64,000 nt of DNA, taken from positions 5,146,001-5,210,000 of the forward strand of contig OY781921.1 in the NCBI GenBank assembly GCA_963677245.1, read 5' to 3'. This DNA is from Saccharicrinis sp963677245. GTDB lineage: Bacteria > Bacteroidota > Bacteroidia > Bacteroidales > Marinilabiliaceae. Made by a program: the position numbers and the translations under genes. The number at the start of each line of letters is the position of its first letter. The first letter of the stretch is position 1. Under the pieces are notes generated by a model. That model was not told the DNA's origin. It saw only the letters and a program-made list of their open reading frames with translations, and did no database searches. Positions 43,975-54,600 of this stretch are shown here, one piece after another.

Positions 43975-46900
43975 ATGATGAAATCTCTTATTAGTGCAAT
44001 GTTGTTATTTGCAACATTCAACTTAATGTATGCACAAAGTGCAAGCGACCAAGAAATGGTTGGTATTACAAACTTAAAATCTACTTCTTTAGCTGATGAA
44101 CAACTATCTGATGTGACATCGTTGTATTTGAATAATCCTGACTTCGAGGAGGATATTCATAATAAAGCAACGCAAGGTAATGATTATTTTGGTGATGATG
44201 GTACTTTTGATGAAGTTGAAGGTTGGGGACGAGACAAATATGGATGGGGAGTTGCTGCTACTTATTCTTTGGGGCACGAAAATACCTTGCACGGCAAAAT
44301 AGTCCCTGCAACTGATGCTGAAGGTAATACCGATGGTGCTGTGTTGGGCATTGTAAATGCCTGGGGAGGTTGGGTAAAGTATTATCAAAATGTTACATTA
44401 CCTGCAGGTAGTTACGAAATTGTTTATGATGCCTATAATGCTAATACAGGTACTAATACAATTAATTACACAGGTTTTGTATCTGATGATGGAACTGAGT
44501 ATCTATCCAATGTAAATTCTTTTACTACCGGAGAGTGGAAACAAGATACCATTCGCTTTACACTTCATGTGGCTACAAAAGGAAGAATACAGTTAGGTTT
44601 AGGGAGTGCTAATTCTGGATCGGGCGACAAAGCTGGGTTATTTTTTAGTGGCATAAAGCTACTAAGTAATTCAATAAACAATTTACTTACATCTTTAACC
44701 ATTCAAGAGCAAGGTGTTTTATTCCCAGAGTTTAGTCCTGCTGTAACAACTTATGCTTTCGAAGCAGCAGATGATATTGAAAGTGTTACTGTTTCGGCAG
44801 CTGCTTTTGACACGAACAATAATACAGTTACCATTACGGGTAATGGTTCAGTTAATATTGTGAATGGAAAGGCAACTGTTGAAGTTACTGTTTCGCACAA
44901 TGAAGGCGAGGTGCGTGTTTATAAATTTAATGTTAGCAAAAAAGTGATTCCTGATAATGATGTAACAAATGCTTATCTTTTAAATGCCCACTTTACAGCA
45001 GACATACACAACACTGCAACGCGAGATAATGATTATTTTGGCGATGATGGTACTTTTGATGAAGTTGAAGGATGGGGACGAGAGAAATATGGATGGGGAG
45101 TTGCTGCTACCTATTCTTTGGGACACGAAAATACCTTGCACGGCAAAATAGTGCCTGATACTGATCCTGAAGGTAACACCGATGGTGCTGTGTTGGGCAT
45201 TGTAAATGCCTGGGGTGGTTGGGTTAAGTATTATCAAAATGTTACTTTACCCGCAGGTAGCTATCAGTTGATTTACAAAGCATTTAATGCAAATACAGGC
45301 ACCAATACTATAAATTATACAGGTTTTGAGGCCAAGGAAGGTAGCCAGTATTTGTCTGGTGTAAATACTTTCAATAGTAATCAATGGACAACAGACACAG
45401 TTAAATTTACTCTGCCTGAAAAAACCGAGGGAAGAATTGTTATTGGTGTTAGTAGTGCCAATTCCGGGTCGGGAGATAAAGCGGCTCTGTTTTTTGATGG
45501 CATACAAATTTTTACCAGTGCAAAGGATTTGGATACCTACAAAGATATTCTTCAAACCATGATTGATAATGCACAAGCGATAATTAATGAAGGTGGATTT
45601 TATGCATCGCTTGGTAATAGTCTTGAAACAGCCATACAATCAGCAACAAATGTGGTGTCATCGGCCACTACTTTGGATGATGTGTATAATGCTATGGCTG
45701 ATATTAATAAGGCACGTAGTGTAGTACAAAATAGCTTAGCAGGTTATGTTAGATTATCCGATTATATTGATGTTATAGATCAAGCCGTTAATACTTATCA
45801 GCGAGACGACTTGCAGGAGTATCTTGATGGATTAATAGCCGCACACAGCCAAGGTTTGTGGACTACTGAAAAGATTGATGAAGAGATTGCAAAAAGAGAT
45901 AGCTTAATCTTTAAAGTAGATCTAGAGGGTGTTGAAAATAACTACACCATTAAGCAGCGATTTGATATTGAGTTGGTGGAATCATCATTCCCTGTTGGAT
46001 TTTCGCAAGCTATAGCTAATGATAATCATTACATAGCCTACTACGATAAGGATAAGAACATGTGTATTGGCTACCGAAAATTGAATGAAACATCATTTAG
46101 TAAAACAATTTTGAACTCTAAAATAGGTTGGGATAGCCATAATTATGTAACTATAATAGTAGATGATGAGGGATATATCCATGTAAGTGGTAACATGCAC
46201 AATGTAGCCCTTAACTATTGGCGATCGCAAAATCCGTATGACGCAACAGCATTCGATAAGTTATCAATGGTTGGTTCTTTAGAAGATAATGTAACCTACC
46301 CTCATTTTCTTAAAACAAATGCTGGCGATTTGCTTTTTCACTACCGATACGGTTGGAGTGGAAACGGTTATGAAGTTTATAACATTTGGGACCCAGCGAC
46401 TAAAACATGGAGCCGCTTTATGGATGAAGCCCTAATTGATGGCGAAGGACAGAGAAATGCCTACATGACTGGGCCATTCTACGGAGCCGATGGTTACTAT
46501 CACCTCTATTGGGTGTGGCGAGGAACACCTGATGCGGCCACAAACCACCACTTTTCGTATGCTCGTAGTGTTGATTTATTAAACTGGGAGAGTGCAAGTG
46601 GTGAAGCTGTTGCCCGCCCAATGACTTATGGAATGCAGAGCTTGAAAGTAGACCAATCGGCTGCTACCAGTGGATTAGGTATGCTTAATGGGGTACAAAA
46701 GCACACCCTTGATTCGCAAAACAGAGTGGTACTTTGTAATATGAAGTACGATGAGCTGGGCAACTCACAACTATTTGTATATCGTTTAAAGTCTGATAAT
46801 ACTTGGGAAGAAAAGTGTATTACAAACTGGATATACCGATTCCAATTTGGAGGCGGTGGCTCCATTGTTTTTGAAATACAGCTAAAAGGGATGCGTAACA

Positions 46901-47433
46901 TAGGCAATGGTCAACTTGGGGTAACTTATTACCACTCAAAATATGGCGAGGGTGAAATAATAATTGATGAGCAAACACTTGAGTCAACAGGTATACGTGA
47001 AGTTTCAAAAAGCTACCCACTTGAGTTAGATGTTTTAGAAAATGAGGATAATTACTCAAAACCATTTTCTGTTAAAATCAGTCAATTAGGAAACTATATT
47101 CTTCGATGGGAAGCTATGGGAGCAAGTAACGATCAACGCCCAGCTGATCCGCATCCACCCTATTATATGCTGGAGATGATTGAGTTAGATGAAGATGTGC
47201 CGAATTATATTAAACCGGCTGTAGGTGTTAAAAATCTAACAGTTATTTATTCATCTTCAAATATAAAAGTAACAGGTCTTACGCCTGGCGATTTAGTAAG
47301 GATTGTAGATACAAAAGGTTTGTTGATATATAGTTTTACAGCAAAAAATCAGGAACATACATTGCCTGATTTAGATTCCGGATTATACATCGTTTCTTCA
47401 GGAAGAAAAAACGCGAAAATCCTTTTTAGATAG
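43975..47433 (+). CDS. BNR/Asp-box propeller enzyme with two near-identical N-terminal domains
   Basis: 1152 residues with signal peptide (about 1-21; an alternative ATG is at 43978). Domains: carbohydrate-binding-like beta-sandwich (about 50-235), cadherin-like beta-sandwich (about 236-322), a second copy of the first domain (about 330-518), a helical linker (about 520-640), a BNR_4-type propeller (about 650-1075; GFSQAIANDNHYIAYYD, GWDSHNYVTIIVDDEGYIHVSG with its central His), and a T9SS-like C-terminus (about 1080-1152). BNR_4 propellers include lyases and glycosidases on rhamnose-uronic acid linkages (PL24/25, PL42 and GH145 types); a role on rhamnosyl-glucuronate links is my inference. 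The first copy and the second are about 94 percent identical in DNA over about 230 bp. Confidence 0.75.
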   Translation: MMKSLISAMLLFATFNLMYAQSASDQEMVGITNLKSTSLADEQLSDVTSLYLNNPDFEEDIHNKATQGNDYFGDDGTFDEVEGWGRDKYGWGVAATYSLGHENTLHGKIVPATDAEGNTDGAVLGIVNAWGGWVKYYQNVTLPAGSYEIVYDAYNANTGTNTINYTGFVSDDGTEYLSNVNSFTTGEWKQDTIRFTLHVATKGRIQLGLGSANSGSGDKAGLFFSGIKLLSNSINNLLTSLTIQEQGVLFPEFSPAVTTYAFEAADDIESVTVSAAAFDTNNNTVTITGNGSVNIVNGKATVEVTVSHNEGEVRVYKFNVSKKVIPDNDVTNAYLLNAHFTADIHNTATRDNDYFGDDGTFDEVEGWGREKYGWGVAATYSLGHENTLHGKIVPDTDPEGNTDGAVLGIVNAWGGWVKYYQNVTLPAGSYQLIYKAFNANTGTNTINYTGFEAKEGSQYLSGVNTFNSNQWTTDTVKFTLPEKTEGRIVIGVSSANSGSGDKAALFFDGIQIFTSAKDLDTYKDILQTMIDNAQAIINEGGFYASLGNSLETAIQSATNVVSSATTLDDVYNAMADINKARSVVQNSLAGYVRLSDYIDVIDQAVNTYQRDDLQEYLDGLIAAHSQGLWTTEKIDEEIAKRDSLIFKVDLEGVENNYTIKQRFDIELVESSFPVGFSQAIANDNHYIAYYDKDKNMCIGYRKLNETSFSKTILNSKIGWDSHNYVTIIVDDEGYIHVSGNMHNVALNYWRSQNPYDATAFDKLSMVGSLEDNVTYPHFLKTNAGDLLFHYRYGWSGNGYEVYNIWDPATKTWSRFMDEALIDGEGQRNAYMTGPFYGADGYYHLYWVWRGTPDAATNHHFSYARSVDLLNWESASGEAVARPMTYGMQSLKVDQSAATSGLGMLNGVQKHTLDSQNRVVLCNMKYDELGNSQLFVYRLKSDNTWEEKCITNWIYRFQFGGGGSIVFEIQLKGMRNIGNGQLGVTYYHSKYGEGEIIIDEQTLESTGIREVSKSYPLELDVLENEDNYSKPFSVKISQLGNYILRWEAMGASNDQRPADPHPPYYMLEMIELDEDVPNYIKPAVGVKNLTVIYSSSNIKVTGLTPGDLVRIVDTKGLLIYSFTAKNQEHTLPDLDSGLYIVSSGRKNAKILFR

Positions 47434-47452
47434 TTGAGCTAAAGTAGTAGAC

Positions 47453-47489
47453 AAAAGGCTGGACTTCTTTTTGAGGTCCGGCCTTTTTT
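47453..47489 (+). terminator. Terminator after the BNR gene
   Basis: AAAAGGCTGGAC pairs with GTCCGGCCTTTTTT around a T-rich loop, 20 bp after the stop codon. Confidence 0.88.
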
Positions 47490-47500
47490 ATATTATGCAT

Positions 47501-47538
47501 ATTCTTCATCCTATATTGCAGAATTACCCTCCTTTAAT
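47501..47538 (+). promoter_or_regulatory. HTCS operator, copy 2
   Basis: TTCATCCTATATTGCAGAAT (47505 onward) with a second half-site CCCTCCTTTAAT at 47527, 21 bp after TCATC at 47506. It lies 95 bp before the start at 47601. A TATACTTTT box follows near 47543. Confidence 0.7.
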
Positions 47539-47600
47539 TATATACTTTTACCTTCCTTGTATCATCAAATTGATGAATAACCATTTTTAAAACTATAAGA

Positions 47601-49289
47601 ATGAATAAAGTAAAAAAGCAGTTGTATATATCTGTTATGCACGTTTTAATCCTATCCTTTACGTTAGTTTTAAGTAGTTGTAATAAAGATAAGTCATCTA
47701 ACCGATATCCGATCTTGTTAAACATGGTTCATCACAATCCCGGCGAACCTAATTTTGAAACCCAATACACGGAGCCGGCATTTTTAAAAGAAAAAGGATA
47801 TACCGGACAGGTTCCTAAGATTGAAATACAATGTGCACTTACTTATGATAGATGGCAGGATAATCTAATACCAATAAAATCAAAAGAACGATTGTGGATT
47901 GACAGGCATGCTGCCCAAATTGAGGTTTTGGTTCACAATGCAGAAAATGCGGGAATACAGATGTACCCCTTTACCGATGTATTGGTTGTGCCTGAAACAA
48001 TTATGGATAAGTATGGTGATGAAATGAAGGTAAACGGACGCTTATCCATCCAACGTGAAAGAACGCAAGAGATATTAAAAGCCCAGATTGATGAAATTTT
48101 TTGGAGGTTTCCTGAAGTTGCAGGGCTAACCATACGTTTTGGTGAAACTTACCTGCACGATACACCATATCATAAAGGCGGACGTCCTGTTCATAATCCC
48201 GAAGATCACGCCTTGCTAATTAATCTGTTACGCGAAGAGGTATGTGTTAAACTCAATAAAAAGCTGATATATAGAACCTGGGATTTTGAATATTTACATA
48301 CCAGACCTGATATTTACATAGCAGCAACCGATCCTGTAGAGCCTCACGATAATCTTATCATCTCTGTTAAGCATGTTAATTACGACTTTAATAGAGGATA
48401 TCCGTTTAATACTACCATCGGTATTGGCCGTCATCAGCAAATAATTGAGTTATCAACCAATCAGGCGGGATGCTATGGTAAAAACAGCCATCCTTATTAC
48501 ATTGGCAAAGGAATTATTGAGAGCTGGTCGGAAATGAGAGAACCCAAAGGAATTCAGGATTTGTATACCGATGAAAAAATTAAAGGATTTTGGATTTGGA
48601 CATGGGGTGATAGTTGGCAAGGGCCCTATTTTGGTAATGAGTTATGGGTAAATTTAAATGAATTTGTTTTGCGCAGTTATGCCTTAAATCCCAATCAAAC
48701 CGAAGAGGAAATATTCTATGACTATGCTATTAACCACTTAAAATTATCACAACAGAGTGCAGAAAAATTTCGTGAGTTAAACCTGCTCTCTACTGATGCA
48801 GTTTACTACGGACAGGAAACAAGTTACTTTGATAAACCCAATACATGGTGGGTGCGCGATCATTATTTTACTGCAATTGATTTAAAAGAGATTGTTGAAA
48901 AAGGGGTGCAGAAAAAGGTTATTGAAGAGAAAATGGAATATCTGCAATCGTGGTATAAAATGGAGCGATTAGCCATGGATATTGAGATGAAAAATGAGAA
49001 TGACCAGAAGTTTCTTCAGGTTTCTACAACCTATGGGCGTATCAAATATGAACTAATTGAACAGATATGGCGCATTCAAATAGTATTGGCAGAGCATGAA
49101 GCCGGGCAAGACATTGATGCCGATTATGTACAACAATGCATTAATCGATACAATGAGAAATGGGAGGAATGGAGACAATTAAAGAAGCAAAACTCGTGTT
49201 GTCCAACGCTTTATGTCGACGATTGGGCAGTGCATTGTGGCCCTCCATTTCAAACGTCGTTAGTCAAACTGCAGGCACTTATTAATTAA
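47601..49289 (+). CDS. Surface lipoprotein, probable TIM-barrel glycoside hydrolase (family not recognised)
   Basis: 562 residues. A lipoprotein signal ends in LSSC (about residue 27). The first 330 residues alternate strand and helix with acidic motifs (IRFGETYLHDTPYHKGG, YRTWDFEYLHTRPDIYIA, GFWIWTWGDSWQGPYFG), reminiscent of the alpha-glucuronidase-type (GH67/GH115) TIM barrel, and the C-terminal about 200 residues are helical. Candidate catalytic acids include the E in RFGETY. I cannot name a CAZy family. It shares an HTCS operator with its neighbours and probably a transcript with the broken GH95-like gene, whose start is 48 bp downstream. Confidence 0.6.
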   Translation: MNKVKKQLYISVMHVLILSFTLVLSSCNKDKSSNRYPILLNMVHHNPGEPNFETQYTEPAFLKEKGYTGQVPKIEIQCALTYDRWQDNLIPIKSKERLWIDRHAAQIEVLVHNAENAGIQMYPFTDVLVVPETIMDKYGDEMKVNGRLSIQRERTQEILKAQIDEIFWRFPEVAGLTIRFGETYLHDTPYHKGGRPVHNPEDHALLINLLREEVCVKLNKKLIYRTWDFEYLHTRPDIYIAATDPVEPHDNLIISVKHVNYDFNRGYPFNTTIGIGRHQQIIELSTNQAGCYGKNSHPYYIGKGIIESWSEMREPKGIQDLYTDEKIKGFWIWTWGDSWQGPYFGNELWVNLNEFVLRSYALNPNQTEEEIFYDYAINHLKLSQQSAEKFRELNLLSTDAVYYGQETSYFDKPNTWWVRDHYFTAIDLKEIVEKGVQKKVIEEKMEYLQSWYKMERLAMDIEMKNENDQKFLQVSTTYGRIKYELIEQIWRIQIVLAEHEAGQDIDADYVQQCINRYNEKWEEWRQLKKQNSCCPTLYVDDWAVHCGPPFQTSLVKLQALIN

Positions 49290-49336
49290 AGCAGACCGCA
49301 GTAAAATTAAGAATATAAAAGTGAGTATTTGAAGAA

Positions 49337-51477
49337 ATGTTTTTGAGTATGAATAAGTTAAGTTTTCTTTTAATTGTTTCGATATTTCTATGTTATTCTT
49401 GCCAAAACTCTTCCCAATTTGCATTAAATGTAAATTGGGAAGAGTTTATTACCAAGCAAGACTATATATGCAATAGTTTACCTGAAAATGGGAAGAGGCC
49501 CCTTTTACTGGCAATGGAATCCTTGGTTCAATGATTTATTTCCCCAACGATTCTAATTTTTTAAGGCTAGATATTGGAAACTCAAAGGTACAGCAATATC
49601 CTGAGGTTTCAGGAAATGCGCCACCGCATCCGCGTTTACCCATTGACTATTTTACCATTCATCCACAAGGAAAGATCATCGATGGTTCAGTAAAACTCTG
49701 CTTGTGGAACGGAGAGATAAAAGGTGAATTTGAAACCACTAAAGGTTTGGTTAAGTTTTCGTCCTACACCCAGGCATTGCAGCCTCTTATTCTACTTAAG
49801 TTAAAAGGTTCTGACCAAGAGGATAATTGCGAGGTAAAATGGAACCCGTTACCGTATAGTAATCCACGCCATTTATATGGAATCAACAGGAAACAAGAAA
49901 GTCGTAAAATTAAAAATTTTCGTCCCAACCAAGCCCCACATCAAGATACAATACAAGGGATGCCGGTATATATTCAAACGTTAAATGTTGGAGGAGGCAC
50001 AGCCACTGCATGGCATGTTGATAAAAAGGCCAAGGAGCAAACACTCACTGTCTCCATTGTTCATGGAGAGGATGTAGAGCAGGTTGCACAAGAGGCATCG
50101 CAGGTAATACGTAAAGCCATTCGTAAGAAACCACAAAACTTATATGCCACCCATTGTAACTGGTGGAACAACTACTATCAAAAAAGTTATATTACAATTC
50201 CTGATAAAAAAATTGAACAGTTTTATTGGATGCAATTGTATAAGGTGGCATCGGCAACCCGTGCAGATGGTGCGCTAATTAATAACCAAGGACCTTGGCT
50301 GCAAGAAACACCGTGGGCGGGAGCCTGGTGGAATTTAAATGTTCAATTAAGCTATTGGTTATGTAATGCATCTAATCACACCGATTTAAATATCTCATTA
50401 ATCAATACGCTTTGCAATAATATAGATGTTCTTGCCAATAACGCACCAGAAGCTTATAGATATAATTCAGCAGGTATAGGCAGAGCAACGGGTCAAATAC
50501 CAGAAGCTCCTGTTGGTAAACCCTGGCTCACCAAAAACGAAGGTGGACCTACACCCGAAATAGGTTTGTTGCCATGGGCATGTCATAATTTATGGCTACA
50601 CTACAGGCACACCATGGATAAACAGATGCTTAAAGAAAAGCTATTCCCCCTATTAAAACGAACAACAAATTATTATATTCATTTTATCCAAAAAGATAGT
50701 GCTGGTATTTATCATCTTCCCTATACCTATTCGCCTGAGTATGGTGTTGCAAAGGATTGTAACTTCGATTTGGCTTTGTTAAAATGGAGTTGTTCTACCT
50801 TAATTGAAATATGTAATATTCTGAGTATTGATGATCCCTTATTGTCCACATGGAAAGATATTAACAATCATTTAGTCCCTTTTCCTATGGATGATAATGG
50901 GTTTATGATTGGAGCCGAGGCACCGTATAACTATTCACACAGGCACTATTCCCATTTGATGATGATTTACCCACTTTACCTGGTAAATATTGAGCAGGAA
51001 GGAGCCACTGAAATCATTGAAAAATCAGTAGAACATTGGCATAGTTTCACCAATGGGTGGTTAGCTGGTTACTCCTACACCGGAGCTTCAAGTATGTATT
51101 CGGCCATTAACAATGGGGATAAAGCATTGGAACATTTACAGAAATTATTTCAACGTTATGTGTTACCAAACACATTGTATAAAGAGGATGGACCGGTAAT
51201 AGAAACGCCACTTTCGGGGGCGCAATCTTTATTAGATATGTTGCTACAAAGTTGGGGAGGTAAAATCAGAGTTTTCCCAGCATTACCTTCCCAATGGAAA
51301 AATGTTGAGTTTCATAATTTATTGGCTGAAGGTGGTTTTGAAGTAAGCTCAAAACAGGTTGACGGTGAGTTGGAGTACATTAAAATTAAAAGCCTGGCGG
51401 GTGAGCCATGTGTTGTAAAACTAAATGATAATAGTTTACATAATATCAAAAGTATAAAGCCAATTAAATATCAATAG
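49337..51477 (+). pseudogene. GH95-like glycoside hydrolase broken by a 1-bp frameshift
   Basis: The first frame (49337, or 49349 for the better lipoprotein signal ending in YSC) runs to ...LPENGKRPLL and stops at 49534. The second frame, entered at 49531, continues for 648 codons. Around 49488-49491 the codons for LPEN are followed by GGGAAGAGG; adding one T (AATTGGGAAGAG) restores WEEAPFTGNGILGSMIYFP, the N-terminal GH95/six-hairpin motif TGNGxLG. The rest has an (alpha/alpha)6 barrel with WAGAWWNLNVQ, GLLPWACHNLWLHYRH, and SHRHYSHLMMIYPLY. GH95 enzymes act on alpha-L-fucose or alpha-galactosyl-type links. Sequencing error or true pseudogene cannot be separated here. Confidence 0.85.
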
Positions 51478-51561
51478 CTAAATAAATCGGAACTTGAATT
51501 GTTGATAGAGAAGAATCAGGAAGTAGTTATCGCATTCAAATGGTGATGGTTGTGTGGTAAT

Positions 51562-51600
51562 TACAAATTATTCATCCTTTATTACAGAATTAACAACCTC
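51562..51600 (+). promoter_or_regulatory. HTCS operator, copy 3
   Basis: TTCATCCTTTATTACAGAAT begins at 51571, with a second half-site ACAACCTCAT at 51593, 21 bp after TCATCC at 51572. It lies 97 bp before the start at 51669 and is nearly identical to copy 1 over 25 bp. A TTGTATATACGTACTTG box follows near 51610. Confidence 0.75.
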
Positions 51601-51668
51601 ATATTTTAGTTGTATATACGTACTTGCAGCATTAAATAATTGAAGTATATTTTTAAAAATCTACAAGT

Positions 51669-54600
51669 ATGAAAAAATCAACAAAACAGTTAATGATACT
51701 GTTTTTAATCGGAATATTTTCGGTTTATAATTCCTATGCTGCTAACATATGGGTAGCACCCAATGGATCTGATAGTAATGATGGCTCTGAGAGTGCCCCT
51801 TTGGCAACCATTCAGCAAGCGCTTTCAAATGCAAGGGTTCTTCGCCAGATGAATGATGCCTCTATTGAAGGAGGCATACATATTATTTTAAAAGGTGGTA
51901 CCTATCAGCTGACTGAAACGGTATTGTTGACGCAGGCAGATGCCGGAACCCCAACTAGCCCCACCTACATTGAAGCAGCACTTGGTGAAGTGCCAGTTTT
52001 AAGCGGTGGTGTTACCATAGCAAACTGGCAGGAAGCCGGAAATGTTGATGGCTTACCCGATATTGCCCAAAATAGGGTATGGGTGGCCAACATACCTGCA
52101 CTCGATGATGGTAATCTTAATTTCAGGCAACTTTGGGTCAATGGCTTTAAAATGAAACGAGCCAGTACTTTTGATGATAATTCACTCACCCGCATTATAT
52201 CTGTAGATAAAGAAAACGGACAACTAACTATTCCAACGCCTAAAGTACCTATGGACAACTTTGAAGGAATGGAGATGACCATTATTCAGGATTGGTTAAT
52301 TAATATTTTGCGCATTAATAGTGTAGTAACCAGTGGTAATCGTACAACACTCACCTTTAAAAGTCCGGAAAGTGAAATAGAGTTTAAACGTCCGTGGCCC
52401 ATCTTGCGAGCCGATGAAGGAAGCCATAGCAACCACTTTTTCTATCTTTCAAATGGCATGCAATTTTTAAACAGACCTCAGGAATGGTATTTAGATAGCA
52501 TTGCAGGAAAAATATATTACTGGCCACGAGCAGGTGAAAACCTTACCACATTTAAAGCCACTGCTCCTCAGTTGGAATCATTGTTGCAAATAGAAGGTAA
52601 CTTAGACAATATAGTATCCAACATCCATTTTAAAGGCATATCATTTCAACACACGAGCTGGATGCGCCCCTCGCACAATGGACATGTACCATTGCAGGCA
52701 GGAAATTTTATTTATGATGCCTATTCAGATGAATCAGCTCCCGGAGGAAATGTGGCATGGGTAGGGCGACAGGCGGCAGCTGTTTCACTGGTAAATGCCC
52801 AAAACGTTTATTTTACTGATTGTACATTTGCTAACATGGCTGCCACAGCTCTTGATTTTGAAAGTGGAACCAAAAACGTTGGAGTTGAGGGGTCTGTTTT
52901 TAATGACATTGGTGGAACAGCCATTCAGGTGGGCTATTATGGCGATGAAAATTTTGAGTCACATCTTCCGTATAATCCCACAGATGACAGGGTTGTATGC
53001 GATGGTGTTACAATTCGTAATAATTATATCACCAATCCATGTACTGAAGATTGGGGATGTCTGGGAATAGCAACCGGTTTTGCCAGCGGTGTTATCATAG
53101 ATCATAATGAGATACAAAATGCACCTTATTCGGCCATAAGTATGGGGTGGGGCTGGACAGTTGAAAGCAACTGTATGGCAAACAACCATATTACAGCTAA
53201 TTATATCAATGGATTCTCTAGTCAAATGCGCGATGGAGGTGCTATCTACACACTCTCGTCACAACCCAACTCTTCCGTTGTGGGTAACCGTATCGAAGGG
53301 GTAGGCGATCCGCTTTTTAATCCATTGATGTGGAACATGAAACACGCTCAGTTTGATATCTATTTAGATGAAGGATCGGACTATTTTACAGTAAAAGATA
53401 ACTGGTGTCAGCGAAATGCCATTTCTCGCAACAAAAATGGGGGAAATAACACTTGGGGCACCAATGGGCCAACAGTTTCGGAGACTATAAAAAATGCAGC
53501 AGGTCTGCAGCCAGAGTACGCAAAAATTAAGCAGCAAGTTAAGCAACAAACATACCCTCCACTTGATACCATTGCAGAGATGTTAGCTACCAATGATATT
53601 GTTGAATTTATTGCTGATGGAGAAGGATTTAAGTTAGGAAGTGCAATGGCGGTTGATTTAACCAGTAATGGACTGCTTGATATTGTTTACAGTGGAGGAG
53701 AGTCTTTTCAAGTACAACAAGGTGGAGTTCGATTAAATAATGGAGATTTTAATTTTGTGGCCACACAACCTTTGCAAAGGGTTTTTATGAGCAATTTTGC
53801 TGCCGGTGATTTAAATGGTGACGGTTATATTGACCTTATTCAGGCAGGATGGGATTTTTGGAGCCCTTATAACGCTGTATTGCTTAACGATGGGAAAGGG
53901 AATCTAACAGAAACAGTAATAGAACCACCTCTGAATACAGCGCCTGCATGTGGTATTGCCGATCTGAACAACAACGGTTTGCCTGATTACTTCTTCATAG
54001 GAAACGGAAGTGATAATAGCTTTTATATGCAGAAGCACGATCGAACATTTAATAATGCAGAATCAAAATTGGCTCTACCCGGTGGTTTTTCCGATCCCAA
54101 TGTAATATATGCCGATTTTGACAATGATGGTGATATCGATATTTGTTTGTTGTCGAATAAAACAGGTGGAGTTTATACCCGCATGTGGGTAAATAAAGGA
54201 GATGGTACATTTGAAGAAAAAGAGATTGGAGTAACAGAAAAAGGAACCAGAGGAACCTTGGCTTATGCAGATGTTAATGGTGACGGTTATTTAGATATAC
54301 TGGTTGGTGGTGTGCTCCCTAACGAAGATGCATTATCAGGGGGAGATGGTACAAAAACTTATACATTATATCTGAATAATAAAGAAGGTGGTTTTGTAAA
54401 GCATCAAGAATTTTCAGAATATTTTGAGGATAATACAACACAAAGTGCAAAATTTGGCGATTGGAATAACAATGGAAGTTTTGATCTTATTGTTACCGGA
54501 TGGAACCTAACACAAGGTAACGAAAGCCGAACTAGCCTGTACCTGAACGACGGTCAAGGTAACTTTACGTTAAGCGATGTGGAACTTCCAGGGGTTAGTG

